Source: Aedes albopictus (Eukaryota; Arthropoda; Insecta; Diptera; Culicidae). Taken from it: a stretch of DNA of 64,000 bases. The notes beneath the pieces were generated by a model. It had not been told where the DNA came from. It saw only the letters and a program-made list of their open reading frames with translations, and did not search any database. Location of the stretch: positions 160,081,963-160,145,962 of the forward strand of contig NC_085136.1 in NCBI RefSeq assembly GCF_035046485.1. Reading direction: 5' to 3'. The stretch's first letter is position 1; every line of letters begins with the position of its first letter. Positions 1 to 11,695 of the stretch are shown piece by piece. A program made the position numbers and the translations under genes.

Positions 1-2001
1 TACGATATTATCTTTCCCTTTTCTATGAAGTATTGTGACGTCATGCTGTTGGAGGGCCAAACTCCAGCGGCTTAAACGAGAAGACGTCTTCCACCGAGTC
101 TTCATAATGTATGTGAGCGCTGAAGAATCTGTCACTAAAGTATAATGCGACCCCTCCAAATACCCGCGGAAATGTTCAATCGCTAATATAGCGGCTAACG
201 CTTCTTTCTCCGTGGCATGGTATCTTTGTTGTGTGGACGACAGTTTTTGTGAAAAATATCCTATTACCCGCTCAGCTCCTTCTTGAACCTGGGTCAAAAT
301 GCCTGCCACTGCAAGGTCGCTGGCGTCTGTTTGTAGGGTAAATGGCTTTGTAAAATCTGGGTTACTTAATATTGGGGCCGAGATCATCAACTTTTTTAGC
401 TGATTAAATGCTTTGTCTGCCTGTTCAGTCCATCGAATTTTCCGTGGTTTGCCTTTTAATAAGTCTGACATTGGGGCTGTCACCCCGCTGAAATCCTCAA
501 TAAACCTTCTGTAGTAGTTCGTCATTCCGAGAAACCGTCGGACTTGTCGTACGGTTGACGGAGTTTCAAAGTTTACTATTGCCGTTATCCGATCGGGATT
601 AGGTCGAATTCCTGCTGGAGTTATGACATGCCCTAGGAAAGGTAATTCTTTCCTACAAAATAGCGATTTGTCCAGGTTTACCGTAAGATTAGCTTCACTC
701 AAACGTTTAGCTACTTCAGCTAAATCCTGCATGTGCTCCTCGAATGTGTTACTGAGGATAATAATATCATCCAGGTAAATGAATATCCTGGGTTCTAATT
801 CCCCGTTCCCTAGGATATTATCAATTAACCTCGACAAGGTAGCAGGGCTGTTAGACAGCCCAAATGGTAATCTCGTGTATTGGAATAGTCCTTTTCCAGG
901 AACGGCAAATGCCGTATATTTCCGCGACTTCTTATGAAGCGGGATTTGCAAATACGCTTCTTTCAAATCTATTGTGCTAATATACTTCGCACTCTCTAAT
1001 CGACTCAAAATCCTACCTATGTGTGCTTGGGGGTACAAATCTCTGACCGTTCTCTCGTTCAGACGACGTGCGTCTAAACACAAGCGAATTGCGCCGCTCG
1101 GTTTTTTGACTGGAATCACGTTGAGACACCAATCCGATTGCGTCGGCTCAATAACGCCTATTTTCATCAACCGATCTACCTCTTCAAATAAACCCTTTTG
1201 TACATGAGGCGATACCGGATAAGGCTTTAGATAAACTGGTTTTGCTTTGGCGAACTCCTCCTTGATTTCAATAACATGTTCTGTCAAAGGGGTAGTTTCT
1301 AATTTGTCCCCGTCTTGTACTTTAAAGAGTTTTTGAACCTCGGCTAACCAATCTACCTGCTCTTTTCTTAGTTTCTCTAATTCCGTAGTTACTATTTGTT
1401 TTTCCTGTTCAACGCCTAAATCTGCCATTACCGAACTAACTTTTGTTTCTTCCGGTTTCCCTGTCTTATGATTGGGCCTGTTTTCCTTTGGCCTCACTTC
1501 ACGACCCGAAGGAAGCCTCAGACTTATTCCGAAAGCTTGGAAAAAAGTCATTCCACAAATACCTGAACTTTCTAAGTTTATTGCCCAATAAGTTTCTACG
1601 AATTCAGTTCGTCCCATGTAAGAAAACGGTAGACTACATACTCCTGCACTTTCTAGTAATGTACCATCTGCCATCCTGAGAATCAGTTGAGCTGGGGATA
1701 ATTTTATTTTTAAACTTTCAATGAGGTTTCGATCATAGCGAAGAACACTAACTTCACTACCGCTATCTAACAAGCATGTTATGTTGAATCCCATTACCTC
1801 AACTTCAATAAAAGCTCTACTATCGCCAGGTATATCAACTGTTTTCGCGATTTGGGTATCCGAATCTTCATAATCTGATTCTTCGGCTTTTGTAATTCCT
1901 AACTTCAGTAGTACCTCATCTAGCGTTTCCTCCCACTCGTTGACTTCCTCATCTGTCGGCAATGTTGAAGAACGGACAGCCCTTAGGCTGTCCTGTTCCC
2001 G
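1..2001 (-). CDS. pol: pol polyprotein (protease, RT, RNase H), partial at left edge
   Basis: This frame is open from 2025 to the window edge; translation probably enters it by -1 frameshift at 2001-2007, so no own start codon is needed. In order: a 60-residue acidic linker; an aspartic protease with [11 protein letters not shown], the DSG triad at 1767-1759; a linker; an RT with SPATLSRLI, and [11 protein letters not shown] whose YLDD is at 777-766; then RNase H with [10 protein letters not shown] near 335-310 and [10 protein letters not shown] near 138-100. The frame continues leftward, where the integrase would be. The aspartates of the YLDD box are intact. The product would be cleaved by its protease into the enzymes that copy element RNA in cytoplasmic particles. 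Family assignment rests on motif order. Confidence 0.88.
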
Positions 2002-3965
2002 TTTTTTGAACAGTATCTGCAATCTTTAGTCTGTTCTCCTTCCAATCCACACTTCCAACAATAGCGTCTGCGCCTGCTCTCGCATTCTTTTGCGATATGA
2101 CCTGTTTCTCGGCAGTTAAAACAGATACCCCTACCTGGTGGTTTATACTGATTAACATACTCCTGACTCTTCTTATCTGGTCCGTAACGATCTTTGCTGA
2201 GTGGAGGTTTTACTTGCCCCATTTTGAAGCTATGATCATGTGCCTGCGTTTCGCTTCTAGTCTGCCCTACTGAATTTCTTCTGTCCGGATCTCGCCATTT
2301 ATGCTGACTAATCCGATTCTGTAGTTCATCATTCTCGGATGAAAGTGTATTAGTTTGGCTGGTTTGCCAAAGAATCGGTGTCAGAGAGTCCAACTTATTA
2401 CCCCACATTTCCAACTCCTTACGCGAATTAATCTGTACTAACATCAGAGACTTTCTGAAATCTGGACGCACATTTCTACATACTGTAGCAATCAATTCAT
2501 CGTCTGTAAAAGGATCCGCAAGTCCTCGACTTTTCCTGAGAATGTCGGAATAGAACGCTTTGAAACTTTCGTTCCGTTGCTGTTTACGGCTGTACACTTG
2601 CATTCGGATTGCAAAATCCAAATCTGGATGTAAAAATTCTTGCCTTAACCCAGTAATCACTTCAGTCCACGAAGTGAAACTGTAAAAATTTCTGATATAC
2701 CACTCTTTCGCTAACCCTGTAAACAAATGGTATGCGGACCTGAGTAATTCTTGTTCAGTTGTTTGTTCAGCCATCACATGGTGATGAACCTCCCAAAGAA
2801 AATCATTAAGCTGCATTCCTTGGTCGTCTCCTGCATACCGAATTTTCCAGCTGGAAACTGGTAACTTTTTCACAAAATAAGTTGGATTTGTGGCAAGTCT
2901 GGGGTCCGAGAACGACCTAAGTTCTTGCTGGTTTGGTGGCATGGGATTGTTGTCATGTTCACTTGGATAAGAGGCTGGGTTTACGGTAACTGGTCTGGGC
3001 CAAGCATTCAACTCGAAAGGATTTTTCTGTTCAAAGACGGTATTGGACGTTGTTTTCGTACTTTGCCTAAACGGATTTTGCTTTCCACTAACTTTGTTAG
3101 GGATCGTGAATGAATTGGGGTCTCCATCTTTCTGTATGAATTGGACATATTCCCGAGGTTTAACCTGACTCTGAGAAGACTTTTTTGGAATTGCCCCTGT
3201 ACTTGCCCTATGCTCATCAACTTCAATAAACGGGTTTGTCTCGTTTCTGTTCTTCGCGGAAGGGTTCGATTCGCGACGGTATTTCGTTTGCCCCGCTTGA
3301 AGTTGATATTCCATTCTCAACTCCTTCAGTTTCGTAATAGCGTTCGCGATGTCCGCATCTGTTATGTCTGTAACCTCATCTTCGCGTGCCTGTTTTCTGT
3401 GACCCCGATTAGACAACGGAGAGTTCGCCGGTCTGCGCTTCTGCCCGATAAGATCTTCCTGAAAAGTCGATTCCGCTAGTTTACCACCAGGCGAAAACGA
3501 CTCTTCGTCTCCTAACTCATCATTTCCGCCTGCCGCCTCTGAACCTAAAATGTTCGCCATCAAAATCGAGAACTGGCTCACTAACGCCGAAATCCTAACA
3601 TTTTCTGATGGTGTAACCATTGATGTATTGCTCAAGTTAATCAATCTGTAACCTAAGTGAATCAACCTATACGCAAGAGCTTCTGGTATGCCACGATTCG
3701 ACCGGATATTATCCAAATGTTCGTTCAACTTTGATTCACATACCTCTATTTCCTCATTGACATCGCTTTTTAGGTATCGTACCCGAAAAATCTCCTTTTC
3801 TCTCTCGGATACTAACGCTTTCATTAACACCCTTCGCTTTTTTGATGTTGACATATTGTCAATATCCTCGATCGATCTAATAACCAATTCATATTCTAAC
3901 TCATCTAGCTCTAAGTTTTCTGCCACCATAGTCCAATAAACTCTTTTGAATTGTTCAATATCCAT
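1983..3965 (-). CDS. gag: Gag polyprotein of Ty3/gypsy element
   Basis: A 660-residue ORF starting at ATG 3965. Residues 1-150 are helical and charged; 150-330 is a low-complexity Ser/Asn/Lys/Pro-rich linker; about 355-520 is a capsid-like Retrotrans_gag region ([16 protein letters not shown], then [12 protein letters not shown]). The C-terminus has two nucleocapsid knuckles: [14 protein letters not shown] at 615-628 is a complete C-x2-C-x4-H-x4-C, and [14 protein letters not shown] at 636-649 has Glu where His is expected. Gag should assemble the particle that packages element RNA. The ORF is intact, overlaps pol by 40 nt and ends just after the slippery heptamer. The second knuckle may be a family feature rather than damage. 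Confidence 0.88.
   Translation of the reverse strand: MDIEQFKRVYWTMVAENLELDELEYELVIRSIEDIDNMSTSKKRRVLMKALVSEREKEIFRVRYLKSDVNEEIEVCESKLNEHLDNIRSNRGIPEALAYRLIHLGYRLINLSNTSMVTPSENVRISALVSQFSILMANILGSEAAGGNDELGDEESFSPGGKLAESTFQEDLIGQKRRPANSPLSNRGHRKQAREDEVTDITDADIANAITKLKELRMEYQLQAGQTKYRRESNPSAKNRNETNPFIEVDEHRASTGAIPKKSSQSQVKPREYVQFIQKDGDPNSFTIPNKVSGKQNPFRQSTKTTSNTVFEQKNPFELNAWPRPVTVNPASYPSEHDNNPMPPNQQELRSFSDPRLATNPTYFVKKLPVSSWKIRYAGDDQGMQLNDFLWEVHHHVMAEQTTEQELLRSAYHLFTGLAKEWYIRNFYSFTSWTEVITGLRQEFLHPDLDFAIRMQVYSRKQQRNESFKAFYSDILRKSRGLADPFTDDELIATVCRNVRPDFRKSLMLVQINSRKELEMWGNKLDSLTPILWQTSQTNTLSSENDELQNRISQHKWRDPDRRNSVGQTRSETQAHDHSFKMGQVKPPLSKDRYGPDKKSQEYVNQYKPPGRGICFNCRETGHIAKECESRRRRYCWKCGLEGEQTKDCRYCSKNGNRTA
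2001..2007 (-). other. -1 ribosomal frameshift heptamer A AAA AAC at gag/pol junction
   Basis: On the minus strand the gag codons run UCA AAA AAC GGG, so the heptamer A AAA AAC is correctly phased to gag (X XXY YYZ rule). It lies 15 nt upstream of the gag stop (1985-1983). A one-base backward slip enters the pol frame, which is open from 2025 onward, giving a 40-nt overlap. The function is inferred from position, phase and sequence; no downstream pseudoknot was modelled. Confidence 0.75.
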
Positions 3966-4369
3966 CTTAGGTTAATATATTTACAGTCCAATTAGAATTT
4001 GAAGAAGAGAAAAAAAAATCAGTATTATTTGGAAATTCAAGATAAAAACAAACTAGAAACCCATCACCAAGATATACGGATACACTACTAATTTAAGCCT
4101 ACTATATACAGTTAATCTATTTACAACCACACTTCTTCAAGCGATCAGAGTAATAATACCTCTCTTCCTCTCGCAAAACTAAAAAAAAAATTGCTATATG
4201 TATTGTCAGTTGATCTTGATATGATAGTCGCGAACGTAATACCTGAGTCAAACCAATATCACGCATACCATTCTAACCACGTCTGCAAAACAGTAGAGAG
4301 ATCATCCGATTCCGAGCGTCGGTTTTCAAGGTCAGCTATTAGAAAGAAGTTTCTTTTTTGTTCAGATTA
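3966..4369 (-). other. Untranslated leader between PBS and gag
   Basis: About 400 nt of AT-rich sequence with no ORF of note lies between the primer-binding-like site and the gag ATG. By position this would be the 5' leader, including any packaging signal. No splice or structural signal was identified. Confidence 0.45.
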
Positions 4370-4385
4370 CCACGTTGGATCGCCA
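4370..4385 (-). promoter_or_regulatory. Putative tRNA primer-binding site
   Basis: The minus strand reads TGGCGATCCAACGTGG, which resembles the complement of an insect tRNA-Lys 3' end (TGGCGCCCAACGTGG) with one extra base and one change. It sits two bases from a candidate LTR end in ACA (4388), the expected place. The tRNA identity is inferred from memory. Confidence 0.5.
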
Positions 4386-4387
4386 AT

Positions 4388-5648
4388 TGTTACCATTCGA
4401 AATTACTACTGAACCGATAAATAAGAATTACAGTATGGATCAAACTTTCACTTACCGAATGCTCTCTTCTGACTCTTGTGGGTTGGACCTGTAACGGATA
4501 TAAAACTTCTTTCTCCAAAACTAGACCACTTTCTTGACTCTTCTAACGATATCTTGGCAAGCATGCTTTTATTTCCAATTCCCCCCCCATTTACAATATA
4601 GTTTGTGCACACGCGTTCACGTTGGGGCCACCTGCTACCACGCCGCGTCTCGCCTCCGTTATCGCTGATACCGCTCTTCACCGAACCCAACTCATGCTGC
4701 CACGACTCTCCATCACACTTTTCACTTCCAATCTTCTAATCTTCCAGCTCACCACTCCGCTATTCGATTTAGCTTCCTCGGGCCCCCATGCACCTGGGCC
4801 ACACCTCTTCCACAGGCGAATGTCACTTGATCCGGCTCACCTCTATCCGACCGGGAACACTGCTACTGCTCAAGAACGGGTCTGTAGACGCCCGCTACTT
4901 AATCCCACCATGCACTCAACGTTTTCTACCGTGGTCCTTCGGACTCGCTCTAGCACTCGAATTCCAAAACTACTGATCCACTAAACGGGACCGCCCTGTG
5001 GGTCCACGTGGCGCAACTTCCCACTCACTACGGTCATCCACGTTCCCATCACTTCGGACCTTAACTGGGCGTTCTTCGAGTTTCTTGGCCCGACCACCGA
5101 TAATACTTCCCCGAAACTTGGGAACCGTCATGGAAACTGGTCTATATTGGCCGCAATATTTGCAATTTTCACTGCAGACACTCCAATCGTTCTTGGGCGC
5201 TATCTGTATAACTATTTCCAGCTTTCTCGAAAACTGCGTAGAGCACTCGACACACGGATTTTTGTACCTCTCGATCGTACGCATGGATACACGGGACTGA
5301 CTCTTGGGTTCGGTATATGGGTTCGGTGCAGCGGTTCGTCCAACGAGACTCTGCTCTCCGCTCTCCGACCGTGATGGCAGCAACCTTAACCTAGGGTGTC
5401 TGTGTGCAGTGGACTATCGGCTTTTGCTGCTACCACAAGCGTGGTTATTAAAAGTGTCTGTTTCCTTTCGGAAACCACTCTCTTTCCCGCAATTTGATGG
5501 GACTTTGCCTCTTTTCGTTTTCTGGTTTCGTTGTATTAAACCGATAGTCCACCGTACACATTCCCTCAATATTAGTATAAATCCTGATCGCGTCAAACAT
5601 CTACATAGATGGGCCATGCGACCGTGTTGTGGTATGATACCAGTAACA
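4388..5648 (-). repeat. Putative 5' LTR of the gypsy-type element
   Basis: On the plus strand the segment starts TGTTAC beside the primer-binding site and ends GTAACA at 5643-5648, giving matching inverted TGTTAC/GTAACA ends. Recognisable R1-type sequence begins right after 5648. A minus-strand AATAAA lies near 4572-4567, a possible polyadenylation signal. The 1.26-kb length is inferred because the partner LTR is outside the window. An open stretch on the minus strand (5383-4970, Cys-rich middle) matches nothing I recognise and is probably chance. Confidence 0.4.
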
Positions 5649-6560
5649 CAACATCATGGATGATTTCAAGAACGCAAAAGAATTTGCCATGGCACTGCGA
5701 CAACAGTGCGAAGTTCAGATGGTCACCACAACCGTTCGGTAGTGGAAGAATCCGCTAGGGACGTCGGTTGTCATGATAAACTACTGGTTACGGATACTAA
5801 GTGTGCTGGTGCCCAACGGGGACACATTCTGCTACAGGCATTGGCCATGCTCGATGTCGATGTTGCTAATGTCTGTAGTAAAATACCGGAACAGAGCGAC
5901 GTTACTATTTGTAGTCCTGGCCTAATAAGTACTTCGAACTGGAGGATAGATGATGCCAACACTCAAAACGACCATCAAGCTCAAACGCTCGCAGGTAGAA
6001 GACATCATGCTTCAACGACAAGGTATTTAGCAAGGCAATTTGTCGTGAGTGAAACTTACTCGGTCTTAGCGATGACCAGTTGGTAGCAGTGCTCTCGCGT
6101 ACATGCGATGCTTCCATTCCTAGGAAAGTCCGAGACCATCGGCGTATTGGTGTACTTTAGCTATTGCGAACCTGCTGGCTTGGCGACGGATGCAGCGAGC
6201 ACGAACTGAACGACGGGTGGTATTTAGGGCTGCCAAATTTGCGCTCAAGAATGACATAATGACAATCAAAACGGACGAGGGCCTCTGTCAGAGTGCAAGA
6301 CAAACCCGTGGGTGATACTTAAAGAGTCGTGATGGACAGGACAGGTGCACTTAATAGCTGCTACCGAGCAGTGTCCAGAGATGCTGAAGAGGATCATCGA
6401 GGGGTTGTTACTGCATCATGAGCCGAGCTCTTGGCTGCCTTTCGTAGGACACCTGGGGACTTGGGCTGGCGAAAAGGAGTGTTTAGGAAGCGGTAGAGCC
6501 TGGTCTTATAACCTCGAAGAACTAGTTCGGCTTCGGGGAGGACAAGTCGAGCGTAGGCGA
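5649..6560 (+). pseudogene. R1/LOA-type non-LTR retrotransposon relic (ORF1 end, endonuclease, RT start)
   Basis: Without any open frame, this segment lines up by eye with the better copy at 25.8-30.2 kb. Near 5690 it has the ORF1 stretch ALRQQCEVQ; from 5805 to 5965 the endonuclease block that reads LDVDVANV and CSPGLISTSNWRIDDANT; from 6345 the block PEMLKRIIEGLLLHHEPSSW that precedes RT in this family. It is riddled with frameshifts and deletions. It seems to have been the target of the gypsy-type insertion on its left. Confidence 0.7.
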
Positions 6561-6644
6561 CGATAGACTCACCTTTTCCATGGTGATTACGCCTGCAAGA
6601 GAGCCTCCACAGCTATAGTGGCACTGCCTCGGATCAATCCAATA

Positions 6645-6812
6645 GGGGTTCTTCATAAACCACATAGACCAAAATTGGGCAACCTCAGACTCCCCCTCTC
6701 CTCTCGTAGACTTTTTTTATGCAAAAAATTGAACATTTGTATGGAGCGTAGACTTTGGCCAGACCCCCCGCCCCCTCCGCCCAAAAAGTCTACGTGGTTT
6801 ATGAACGGCCCC
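6645..6812. mobile_element. Small TIR element (MITE), GGGG...CATAAACCACGTAGAC termini
   Basis: A 168-bp unit with inverted ends: the left end reads GGGGTTCTTCATAAACCACA and the right end, complemented, reads GGGGCCGTTCATAAACCACG. It is flanked by ATA on both sides, consistent with a 3-bp target duplication. A C-rich tract (6762-6782) lies near the right end. There is no coding capacity. Confidence 0.65.
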
Positions 6813-8219
6813 ATAGCTCTGTGATGTATGCCAGTCACCTCATCCATACTTGGGTAGGTAAGGGGGTTCGGTTTGAGGTACGGCACTGGTAAGTGATGAT
6901 GCAATCGCTTGCCCGCGATATACCGCGTATACCATTGCATCTGCGCAAGTTCATGGGGATGTTGCAGCGTTTGGGAAATAGATGTGTGGCAATGGTTCGC
7001 GTTGACGCGTGGATTGCCATTTGGTAGATGAAAGTGTGTTACAGTGACGATGAAGCGGTATAGCTCGTGGGTTGCCGATATTAAGGCGTAATACTATTGA
7101 TTTATTATGTAGTGGAACAGCATCTTTAACTCTTTTCTGGATGGCTAGCGAAAGTAGCCAGGTGAGTTGTAAATTTAGAAAAGAGCGAGAAAGTACATAA
7201 AAAGGAATACATAATGTAGTAGTAATGCGCCGGGACAGGAATTACCCCAGGACCTTCAGTGTATAAATCAGCTGCGGTAGTCATTAGACCACCAAGCCAG
7301 TATCCAACTGCAGATTAACAATTGATGCCTTGGTTCATTCAAATGATTAATAATGCAAATATGTTTATATAATCCACTAATGGGAAGCCAGAGGCCACTC
7401 GAACATAAAACTGAACGTGCAACACCTCGAACTGCACTTTATTACTTAATCTACTGACCATTAATCATCATGCCAATAAGTGCAATCGAACGGTCATTGA
7501 GCCAAACAGCTGGTCCTATTTCGTCATCCTTTCGTCACGTCTCCCACAACAAAACAATCCACCGCACATCGTAAAATTATATAATCCCCGCACAATATTT
7601 TCGCAATAAAGATTACCCGCCTGCGCGTCCCTAGTAGAACTGACCCTCAACCGGAACAGCGTAGTCATAAGCAACGGAGAGAATAAGATGTGTTGTTGTA
7701 CTACGAGGATAGCCGCAGCAGCAGATAGCATCAGTCGCACACACAGCGCAGATAGATACCGAGTAATAGCGGCGGCAATTCACCCCGCGGATAGAGATAA
7801 AATTAGATTTCATAAACACATGGTGGGGGCTACCCAAGAGAACCTATTTGAGCCGATCGACCATTGCGCTGCGCTCTTCACGTCCACGTCCACGTCCGTC
7901 GGCGTATGTATGGAATCGGGATGATGATGGGGAAGAAAACATAAAACACGGCTTGACTGCTCCATCTCACAGTTGGTGCCCGCCCGCAATGTTCTCGGAT
8001 TCCGCGCGTTGTTCTTGATGTGGCGTTTCGAGATGATTGTGTATTTTTGTTTTTAATCCTTCTCGAGGGGCGAAGAAGATGTGTAGCTGTAGGTGCGAGT
8101 TCACTGGAAATGCTTGGCTAAAACAATGTTTGGATCGTTTTTTTTTGTTTTTGAATGGTTACGCTTTTACCAAGAACACGAATGAAGTTTTGATTGTGTT
8201 TATGAAGAATATTCCATGT
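6813..8219. other. 1.4-kb stretch without recognisable gene
   Basis: Mixed-composition sequence with only short open frames that overlap on both strands and look like chance. Apart from a tRNA-like block near 7229-7304 I see no coding homology, terminal repeats or tandem arrays. Confidence 0.5.
7229..7304 (-). repeat. Degenerate tRNA-like block, probable SINE head
   Basis: On the minus strand, GGCTTGGTGGTCTAATGACT resembles a Pol III A-box region of a tRNA-derived SINE, and GGGGTAATTCC about 45 nt downstream is a decayed B box. No body or tail could be followed with confidence. Confidence 0.4.
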
Positions 8220-10300
8220 TTATGTGATGAAGTGAGTGAGGTGTCCTTGAATCGCTGTTTCACGATTTACAAGAGTGGCGCACTCGATGGCGGCCCAACT
8301 GACGCTGTTGTACGAATTCTTTACGTCCAGTGTGACGACCGCAAAAATGCGGGTACCCGTTCGCTTCTTTTGGAGCGCTATCTCGGCCGTTTTGGTTACA
8401 GCCTTACTAGTGTCCACCGTTGATCGACCCTTCCGGAAACCGAACTGGTTATCCGAGAGGCCAGAGTCATCGGGTTACTCGGTATAGATCATCAACCTCG
8501 ACAGAGTTTCGTTCCAACAGTTTCCCGGCGGTGTCCTAAAGGCAGATAGGTCTGTTTGCCGACGGGTCGCTAGGTGGCTTCCCGGGTTTGGGCAGTAGAA
8601 CCAACCTTTGCCATTCCAACCTCTCCGGAAATTCGCCTCTGGTTAGGCACATCTGCATAGCCATTCTGAATATATCAGGGCTAGCCTCGATGGCCGTCTT
8701 GATGGCTACTGTCGGGATACCGTCCGGGCCCGGAGCCTTGTTGAACTTAAGCGACTTCGCTATTGCGATGAGCTAGTCTTTCGTTACCGGGGCGATCTCG
8801 CTTTGGCCGGTATGGTCATAGGGGACGGGGACCCATGGTCTTGTATAGTGGCGTGGAAACAGCGTTTCCACGATCTTCTGCAGCATTTTGAGGGTGCGTT
8901 CTGGGGGTGCTGACGCGTCCTTCGTTTTGGTCATGACTACTTTGTAGGCTTCACCCTAAGGAGTCGTGTTAGGCAGAGATTTTCGAAGCACGCACGCTTA
9001 CGCCTCACTCCGCTCCATTCTACCCCCATCGGTGCGAGCTCTTTGCATCTTCCTTCTAGCTCTTAGGAAGGATGCGAGGAGTTCTGCGATTACTGGACAC
9101 CATCAGTATACCGGTTCACGTCCATTTCTGGGTAGAGATCGCTTTGGCACTGTGATGTCGCATGCACGGTTTAGGGTTCCAACTATCTAGTGGCAGGATA
9201 GATAATCGGTGTTACCCTTCATAAGCGATCGTTCCACAGATCAGCCATCCCCGATGACGGTCAATGACCATCGGATGTGGCCGTCTTCCTCCGTGTTCCA
9301 CCCTGTATCGAATCGCCAGATGGTCACTGTGCGTGTATCCATCGTCGACTCTCTAGTCCGAGCTAGGGTTTAGACCCGTGCTCCAGGAGGTCACATCTAT
9401 GATGGACTCTGCACCGTTCATTCTGTAGGTTTTTTTTTATCGCCTTCGTGCGCGTCATCCACGTTCAGCCTAGCCATAGCTTCGAGTAGAGCTCAGCCTC
9501 TCGTGCTAGTCGAGTGGCTACCCCACTCAAGCGTCCAGGTGTTGAAGTCTCCACCGATGGCCACGGGACTCAATCCCACTTGTGCGCTTGATAGTGAATC
9601 CTGCATAGACGAGAACTGGTCTATCAACCACCAGGAAGGTGCATAACAACTGCATTGTACACGACGAGGAAATTATTGCCCGGACCGGTTGTACAGATCG
9701 CCGCTATCTTGGCCTTATCCGCTACCCAGTTCCCGTTATCGGGAGGGATCCGGTATCGGTTCGTGGACATTTAGGCCCGCCCTTCGTGTGACCCTTGTTC
9801 ACCGTGCAAATCAAGCATTTTGGTGCCGGGTCGAAGTTCCTGGCCAAATGGCCTTCCACTTCACACTTTCGGCAGAGCTTGCTCCTGTCGGGGCTTTTAC
9901 ACGCCCACGACTAATGTCCTTGCAAAAAGCACTTGAAGCACGCCACTGGCGTATCGTGTATGCTGAGCTGGCACACTGGTCAGCTTACCTTGATCTTGCC
10001 GACTGCAGTCGCCTTGTTCACCTCAGCTACGGCGGATCGATGCATTTGGTGCATCTACCTCGCACTGCTGTTTAAGGGCGGCTGCGAGCTTGTCTGCGTC
10101 GGTGATCTCGTCTAGATTTTTATACTGGAGAGTCGCCTCCGCCGTCAGGGCTCTTACCCGCACTTTCTCGCCTAATACCTCTTGAGCTAGTGTCTAGTAG
10201 GAGATGCCTTTTACATCCGCGCTCAGCGGTGAGAGACGATTTTGCCTCGGTTTGAAGACCGGCACGGTTTGAAGACCAGCACGTCGCTACGTTCGCGTTT
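8220..10300 (-). pseudogene. R1/LOA-type non-LTR relic, minus strand (ORF1 to RT motif A)
   Basis: Read leftward from about 10230: ORF1 C-terminal part (LDEITDADKLAAALKQQCEV near 10115-10040) and broken zinc-knuckle region; endonuclease start (IPPDNGNWVAD near 9755-9720); RT N-terminal block (KAPGPDGIPTVAIK near 8740-8700; LVLLPKPGKPPSDPSA near 8600); NQFGFRKGRSTVDTSK near 8440-8400; and motif A, VVTLDVKNSYNSVSWAAI, near 8330-8285. The last 66 codons (8417-8220) are the only sizeable open piece. It ends after motif A, so the RT catalytic loop is missing. Divergence suggests a different subfamily from the 25-kb copy. Confidence 0.72.
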
Positions 10301-10559
10301 GCGAGCTGACATCATTTTTTTTCACAACCTTTTTCTTCCCAACCGTAATTCAAAGGTTCTCCTTCCCTTGGTCCGGTTGGCCACCCTTCTTCTTGGGTCT
10401 TGGTTTATCATGTCGGCACCGAAGAGCGGCAGATGCTACGTATGGTCATCTAGGCACAGATTAGAAGGCCGTCCCATCTTAATGAACGGACAGCCTTATC
10501 CCGTCCGTTACATAGATAAAACTCTCTGAATCACTATTAATCGCGGCCTAATTTTCAAA

Positions 10560-10888
10560 GCCTACATAACATCTTCACCATGTGGCAAATCCTCCACAAA
10601 CGCCGTGAATAGCAGGTCCGAACGCACCATCTGTTCATCGACTTCAAAGCGGCATACGACCGCACAGAGCTATGGATAATCATGAGCGAAGACGGCTTAC
10701 TAGAGGAAGCTTACTAGACTGATTAAAGCAACGATGGACGGTCTAACAAGCTGTGTAAGGGTTTCGCCAGGACCACGACAAGGTGATGGACACTCATGCC
10801 TACTGCTTGTCTGTTTTGCGGATATTATTTCTAGAGAACTTGTAAGGGTGGCAGAGCCGTACACCCGCATGAAACGTGAAATAGCAAA
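10560..10888 (+). pseudogene. RTE-like non-LTR RT fragment, left half
   Basis: Reads MWQILHKRRE (stop) QVRTHHLFIDFKAAYDRTEL and then ATMDG with CVRV: RT motif A of a second non-LTR family, distinct from the R1-type copies. It is interrupted by stops and frameshifts. It stops exactly at 10888, where the 3.4-kb foldback element begins, and the sequence resumes at 14295 with the C-terminal RT region. RTE-like is my best label for the clade. Confidence 0.65.
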
Positions 10889-10999
10889 CCCAAGGAACAC
10901 ACATGTCATGTTAAAGTTACAGCAGCACAAGTTTTGGTTGTTTTAACATGATGTTAAAATTACGTTAAATTTACTTCTACACAGAAAAAAATATTCATG

Positions 11000-11570
11000 T
11001 AAAATTCAGCAAAAAATCATGCACATAAGAGGAATTCCACGGAGGCATGTCAGTCGATCCTGAGAGACCATTTCAAAAATATCTGAAACTTTGCACAGTT
11101 TTTCAATTTCATCTAAATCGCCATTTTTCGATATTAAACCTTCATATTCACTCACGACTAACTTTTCAAAAGGGTGTATGCGAAAATAGTTCAAAAATAT
11201 TCTAAAAGCTGTACAGCAAAAACGGATTGTTCGATTTTTATGAATTTTTCAGCAAAGTTAGATAACTTAATGATGATTCCATAGAAAATATACACTGTAA
11301 AAAAAATATTTTTTTACTTAAAAAAATATGATCTTTGTCACAAAAACTCAAATATCTCAAAACCCTATATTTTTACCAACGTCAATTTTTTAGGGCAAAT
11401 GGCCCATTATATCAGCTATCTACCATGAAATTTTGGTGATGGTAAACTGATAAACAAAAAAGTTATGACATTTCAAACATTTCACAATTTTTACATTAAG
11501 TAACAAAAAAATTTTTTTTCTGTGTAAATTATTTCGAGAATTATATTTTGATGCTGATTTTATTGTAAAG
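11000..11570 (+). repeat. Left arm of the foldback element
   Basis: Inverted counterpart of about 13440-13960. Shared blocks include AAATCGCCATTTTTCGATAT, CACGACTAACTTTTCAAAAG, the reverse complement of GGTTTTGAGTTATTTGAGTT, and TTTGGTGATGGTAAACTGAT. AT-rich, non-coding. Confidence 0.7.
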
Positions 11571-11695
11571 GCTACCGCCTGAATTAAACAAGTTGTTTTC
11601 ATGATATTTTTGTTTGATTATTCATAATTACTATAGTATCTATTTAAAACTTAGACGCGATCCAGTGTTGTGATCAAAAATATTGAAAGTGTCAT

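Larger units (their letters stand above)
1..5648 (-). mobile_element. Ty3/gypsy-type LTR retrotransposon, 5' part
   Basis: The element reads leftward: probable 5' LTR (about 5648 to 4388), primer-binding-like site (4385-4370), leader, gag (3965-1983), then pol in the -1 frame to the left edge. Gag and the visible 666 codons of pol carry no internal stop, which is rare in this window and suggests a young copy. The domain order protease, RT, RNase H with a YLDD RT box and gag zinc knuckles is that of Ty3/gypsy elements. Integrase, any env-like ORF and the 3' LTR would lie outside the window. It abuts R1-type sequence at about 5649, so it probably inserted into an older R1-type copy. Confidence 0.8.

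Noticed and set aside
4970..5383. 137-codon minus-strand Cys-containing frame as an env-like or accessory gene
   Set aside because: Lies within the probable LTR, no recognisable family, and the plus strand is equally open.
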